A stretch of DNA of 8,080 nucleotides from CAZTLI01 sp964614375 (GTDB taxonomy: Bacteria; Chloroflexota; Anaerolineae; Aggregatilineales; Phototrophicaceae): positions 1 through 8,080 of the forward strand of contig CAZTLI010000243.1 of assembly GCA_964614375.1 (NCBI GenBank), written 5' to 3'. Made by a program: the position numbers and the translations under genes. The notes under the pieces are model-generated. The model made no database searches and was not told the origin of the DNA. It saw only the letters and a program-made list of their open reading frames with translations. Below, piece after piece: positions 5,797-8,080 of this stretch (its first letter is position 1; each line of letters opens with the position of its first letter).

Positions 5797-6993
5797 ATGG
5801 TCGATCAAACGACTGTAGACACAATTAAAGCGCGGGTAGAAGCGCAGCGCGACCAGATTATCACCTTCATGCGCGAACTGTGTGCGATACCCAGCTACGA
5901 TAGTCAGATTCGCGCTGTGGGCGAACGCTGTGAAGCCGAGATGAAGCAGCTCGGTTTTGACGACGTATGGTGGGATCAGATGGGCAATGTCGTCGGGCGC
6001 ATTGGTAATGGCCCCAAGAAACTGCTTTATGACAGCCATATCGACACCGTTGGTATTGGCGACCCGGATGAATGGGAATGGGACCCGTTCGAAGGCAAAG
6101 TCGAAGCTGGCATTCTCTTTGCGCGCGGCGCATGTGACGAGAAAAACAGCACACCGGGCATGATTTATGGACTGGCGCTGGCGAAAGAACTCGGCCTCCT
6201 GGATGGATTCACAGGCTATTACTTTGGCAACATGGAAGAACGCAACGACGGTGTAGCCTGTCATGCGCTTGTTGAGGCAGAAGGACTCAAGCCAGATTTT
6301 GTGGTAATCGGCGAACCCACCCGTATGAAAGTCTATCGTGGGCACAAAGGCCGTGTTGAATTCAAAATTGTGGCGAAGGGCAAAAGCGCCCATGCCGCCA
6401 GCAATTTTCTTGGCGACAATGCCATCTATAAATTGCTGCCGATAATCGAACGCATTAGCAAGCTCGAACCTGAGCTGGGCGATGACCCCTTTCTCGGTCA
6501 CGGACGCATCACCGTCACCCACATGGAAGTCAAAACACCCAGTTTGAATGCCGTCCCCGATGAAGCGACCATCTATATAGACCGGCGCATTACCTTTGGC
6601 GAAGAACCGCAGGCCGAATTGGAAAGGTTGCAGGCGGTTGTCGGTGATCGGAAGGACATCGAAGTGTCTATCTTGCATGACGCCGAAGAAAGTTATACCG
6701 GCTTTGTCTTCCCGGTAGATAAGATATATCCAGCCTGGGCATTGGATGAAGACGACTCTTACGTCCAGGCTGGCGTGCAAGCGGGCAAACTGCTCTGGGG
6801 CGACATGGACACTGGAAAATGGGACTTCTCGACTAATGGCATCTACTGGCGTGGAAAAGCGGGCATTCCAAGCATTGGCTTCGGCCCAGGAGACGAGATT
6901 CACGCCCATACCGTACTCGATCAAGTGAAATTGGACGATGTGGTACGGTCTACTGAGTGGTATGCCCTATTACCCGGCATGATTAAGGCATAA
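5797..6993 (+). CDS. YgeY-type M20 family metallohydrolase
   Basis: A 398-residue di-metal amidohydrolase/peptidase of the M20 (ArgE/DapE/CPG2) superfamily. Metal-site residues are visible: His81 and Asp83 (DSHIDTVGIGD), Asp114 (RGACDEKN), the Glu147/Glu148 pair (GNMEERNDG), Glu173 (VIGEPT) and His371 near the end (EIHAHTV). The lid domain at roughly 185-290 includes YRGHKGRVEFKI and VPDEATIYIDRRITFGE. The phrases DNAIYKLLPIIE, FLGHGRITVTH, VFPVDKIYPAW and WDFSTNGIYWRGKAGIPSIGFGPG place it with YgeY, described as a selenium-metabolism-linked hydrolase and found in anaerobic purine/urate gene sets. The true substrate of YgeY-like enzymes is not firmly known to me; a deacylase, carbamoylase or dipeptidase role is equally consistent. 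The start ATG follows AAGGA by six bases. It leads a second tight gene run with the thioesterase 18 bp downstream. Confidence 0.87.
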   Translation: MVDQTTVDTIKARVEAQRDQIITFMRELCAIPSYDSQIRAVGERCEAEMKQLGFDDVWWDQMGNVVGRIGNGPKKLLYDSHIDTVGIGDPDEWEWDPFEGKVEAGILFARGACDEKNSTPGMIYGLALAKELGLLDGFTGYYFGNMEERNDGVACHALVEAEGLKPDFVVIGEPTRMKVYRGHKGRVEFKIVAKGKSAHAASNFLGDNAIYKLLPIIERISKLEPELGDDPFLGHGRITVTHMEVKTPSLNAVPDEATIYIDRRITFGEEPQAELERLQAVVGDRKDIEVSILHDAEESYTGFVFPVDKIYPAWALDEDDSYVQAGVQAGKLLWGDMDTGKWDFSTNGIYWRGKAGIPSIGFGPGDEIHAHTVLDQVKLDDVVRSTEWYALLPGMIKA

Positions 6994-7011
6994 AGTTTCA
7001 TAGGATTACCC

Positions 7012-7452
7012 ATGGATTTCAAAGGATCGAAGTTTATCAGCGCGGGTACGCCGCATGGTTTCGGGGCGAAATATCGCGTTGTCGATGAAGGCAAGGTCGA
7101 AACAATCATCGCCTTCGGTGACGAAAAAGAAGGACCTCCCGGTCACGCCCATGGCGGCGCAATCGCCGCGATGCTTGACGAAACGATGGGGATGTCATGC
7201 TTTGCTGCAAAACGTCCGGGATTAGCGGTGAATCTGAACGTCAACTATAAAGCTGCCGTGCCGTTAGGCCAAAATGTGCGCTTTGAAGGACACGTTGACA
7301 CGATAGATGGGCGCAAAACGTTGACTGTCGGACGCGCGATTCTGCCTGATGGTACTATCGCAGCCGAGAGCAGCGGCGTCTTTGTATTTTCGCAGGAGCT
7401 GTTCGATAAACTCGCCACACTCTATCAGGAACGACTGGAACGGCGTGAGTAA
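7012..7452 (+). CDS. PaaI-like hotdog-fold thioesterase (4HBT superfamily)
   Basis: A 146-residue protein, typical length for a single hotdog domain. The diagnostic segment GHAHGGAIAAMLDETMG (44-60) carries the His47-Gly-Gly motif at the start of the central helix and the acidic Asp56/Glu57 pair, which in PaaI- and YbgC-like enzymes polarise the water attacking an acyl-CoA thioester. The strand after it (AVNLNVNYKAAVPLGQNVRF, about 71-90) and the terminal strand (AAESSGVFVF) complete the fold. No signal peptide is present, so it is probably a cytosolic homotetramer or dimer acting on a small acyl-CoA or similar thioester. AGGA (7002-7005) lies six bases before the ATG, 18 bp after the M20 hydrolase stop, so co-expression is likely. 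The substrate is not predictable from the sequence. Confidence 0.85.
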   Translation: MDFKGSKFISAGTPHGFGAKYRVVDEGKVETIIAFGDEKEGPPGHAHGGAIAAMLDETMGMSCFAAKRPGLAVNLNVNYKAAVPLGQNVRFEGHVDTIDGRKTLTVGRAILPDGTIAAESSGVFVFSQELFDKLATLYQERLERRE

Positions 7453-7458
7453 ATTGTC

Positions 7459-8080
7459 ATGGTGAATCGGTATTCAATGAATGGACAAGGTTCTAATCGG
7501 GTGCGCCGAATTTATGTGATGCGCCACGGCGAAAGTGTCATCAATGTCGCCCACGTCTTTCAGTGCAAATCATCAGATGGGGCACTAACAGAAGCCGGGC
7601 GAGAACAAGCACGACAAGCCGCGGCATGGCTAAAAGACAAGGATATTCGCGTCATTTACGCCAGCCCCATCGAGCGCGCGACAGAAACGGCAGCAATTGT
7701 GGGAAAGGCGCTCGGCCTGGATGTCCTCGTCAACACCGATTTACGCGAGATTGATTGTGGCGACCTCGATGGGCGTAACGATGACGCGGCATGGGAATCG
7801 TGGCGGGTGATATTTCGTCGCTGGGTGAAAGGTGACTGGACAGCAACCTATCCCGGTGGAGAATCGCTCAGGCAAGGCTATGACCGTATGTGGCGCGCGC
7901 TGAATAGTACGCCGCAGCAACACAATACCTTACTGGTCACACATGGCGGCATCATGCACGGCACAATACCGCTCATGTGTGTCAATCATGCCGCGTTAAA
8001 ACGGATAGAGGGACCAGCTTATACGGGAATTGTCATTCTTGAACCGTATCACCCGAACCGCTATAGTTGTGAATCTTGGA
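7459..8080 (+). CDS. Histidine phosphatase family protein (phosphoglycerate mutase-like), 3' end cut by window
   Basis: An open frame of 207 codons runs off the right edge. It shows the clade's catalytic set: the RHGE motif (YVMRHGESVIN) with phospho-accepting His23 and Arg22, Arg73 in YASPIERATETA, acid/base Glu97 in DLREIDCGDLDGR, and the second His162 in LVTHGG. The PGGES segment just past the middle is also typical. Family members are cofactor-dependent mutases or, more often when small and solitary, phosphatases acting on sugar phosphates, alpha-ribazole phosphate or nucleotides; I cannot choose among these. ATG at 7459, six bp after the thioesterase stop, is preferred, but its ribosome site is weak (GTGAG). 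ATG 7477 or GTG 7501 would remove a 6- to 14-residue tail ahead of the first strand without touching the domain. It is probably the third gene of the second unit. Confidence 0.87.
   Translation, partial: MVNRYSMNGQGSNRVRRIYVMRHGESVINVAHVFQCKSSDGALTEAGREQARQAAAWLKDKDIRVIYASPIERATETAAIVGKALGLDVLVNTDLREIDCGDLDGRNDDAAWESWRVIFRRWVKGDWTATYPGGESLRQGYDRMWRALNSTPQQHNTLLVTHGGIMHGTIPLMCVNHAALKRIEGPAYTGIVILEPYHPNRYSCESW

Noticed and set aside
5761..6924. A 387-codon open frame on the minus strand opposite the M20 hydrolase gene
   Set aside because: It is antisense to a clear full-length enzyme gene, its translation shows no recognisable domain, and long antisense frames arise readily from the codon pattern of the real gene.

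Overview
The window reads as a bacterial chromosome of moderate GC content. Its closest overall feel is Chloroflexota (Anaerolineae-like), judged from the ClpP sequence, the 8-oxoguanine deaminase and the gene style. This placement is an impression from recognised proteins, not a computed result. All intact genes lie on the plus strand; the only minus-strand material I can support is a short decayed cassette.

Layout. (1) Positions 2-358 hold the 3' end of an unrecognised gene, followed after 23 bp by a complete ClpP-type serine protease (382-1011). (2) Positions about 1012-1590 contain no intact gene. On the minus strand they carry two overlapping gene remnants: a 52-codon fragment resembling the N-terminus of a phage tail-tube-like protein, with a strong Shine-Dalgarno sequence, and the first ~51 codons of a LamG-type protein. 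The second remnant stops being recognisable about 20 bp before the end of clpP. (3) Positions 1591-5591 form a tight three-gene unit: 8-oxoguanine deaminase, a two-domain Nudix protein whose second Nudix fold has lost its catalytic box, and adenine deaminase. Gaps are 15 and 11 bp. (4) A 205-bp spacer with a candidate promoter and a 13-nt palindrome precedes a second unit (5797-8080): a YgeY-type M20 metallohydrolase, a PaaI-like hotdog thioesterase and a histidine-phosphatase (phosphoglycerate mutase-like) cut off by the window end.

How the genes may work together. The first unit looks like purine-base salvage or detoxification. Adenine deaminase makes hypoxanthine, 8-oxoguanine deaminase makes urate from an oxidised base, and the Nudix protein could hydrolyse an (oxidised) nucleotide upstream of the free base. 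YgeY-family hydrolases occur in anaerobic purine/urate catabolic clusters of other bacteria, so the second unit may extend the same theme, but its thioesterase and phosphatase have no assigned substrates. I see no tRNA, rRNA, CRISPR array, intact insertion sequence or convincing rho-independent terminator. The most unusual items are the oxidised-purine gene grouping with its pseudo-Nudix tandem protein and the phage-like remnant behind clpP.
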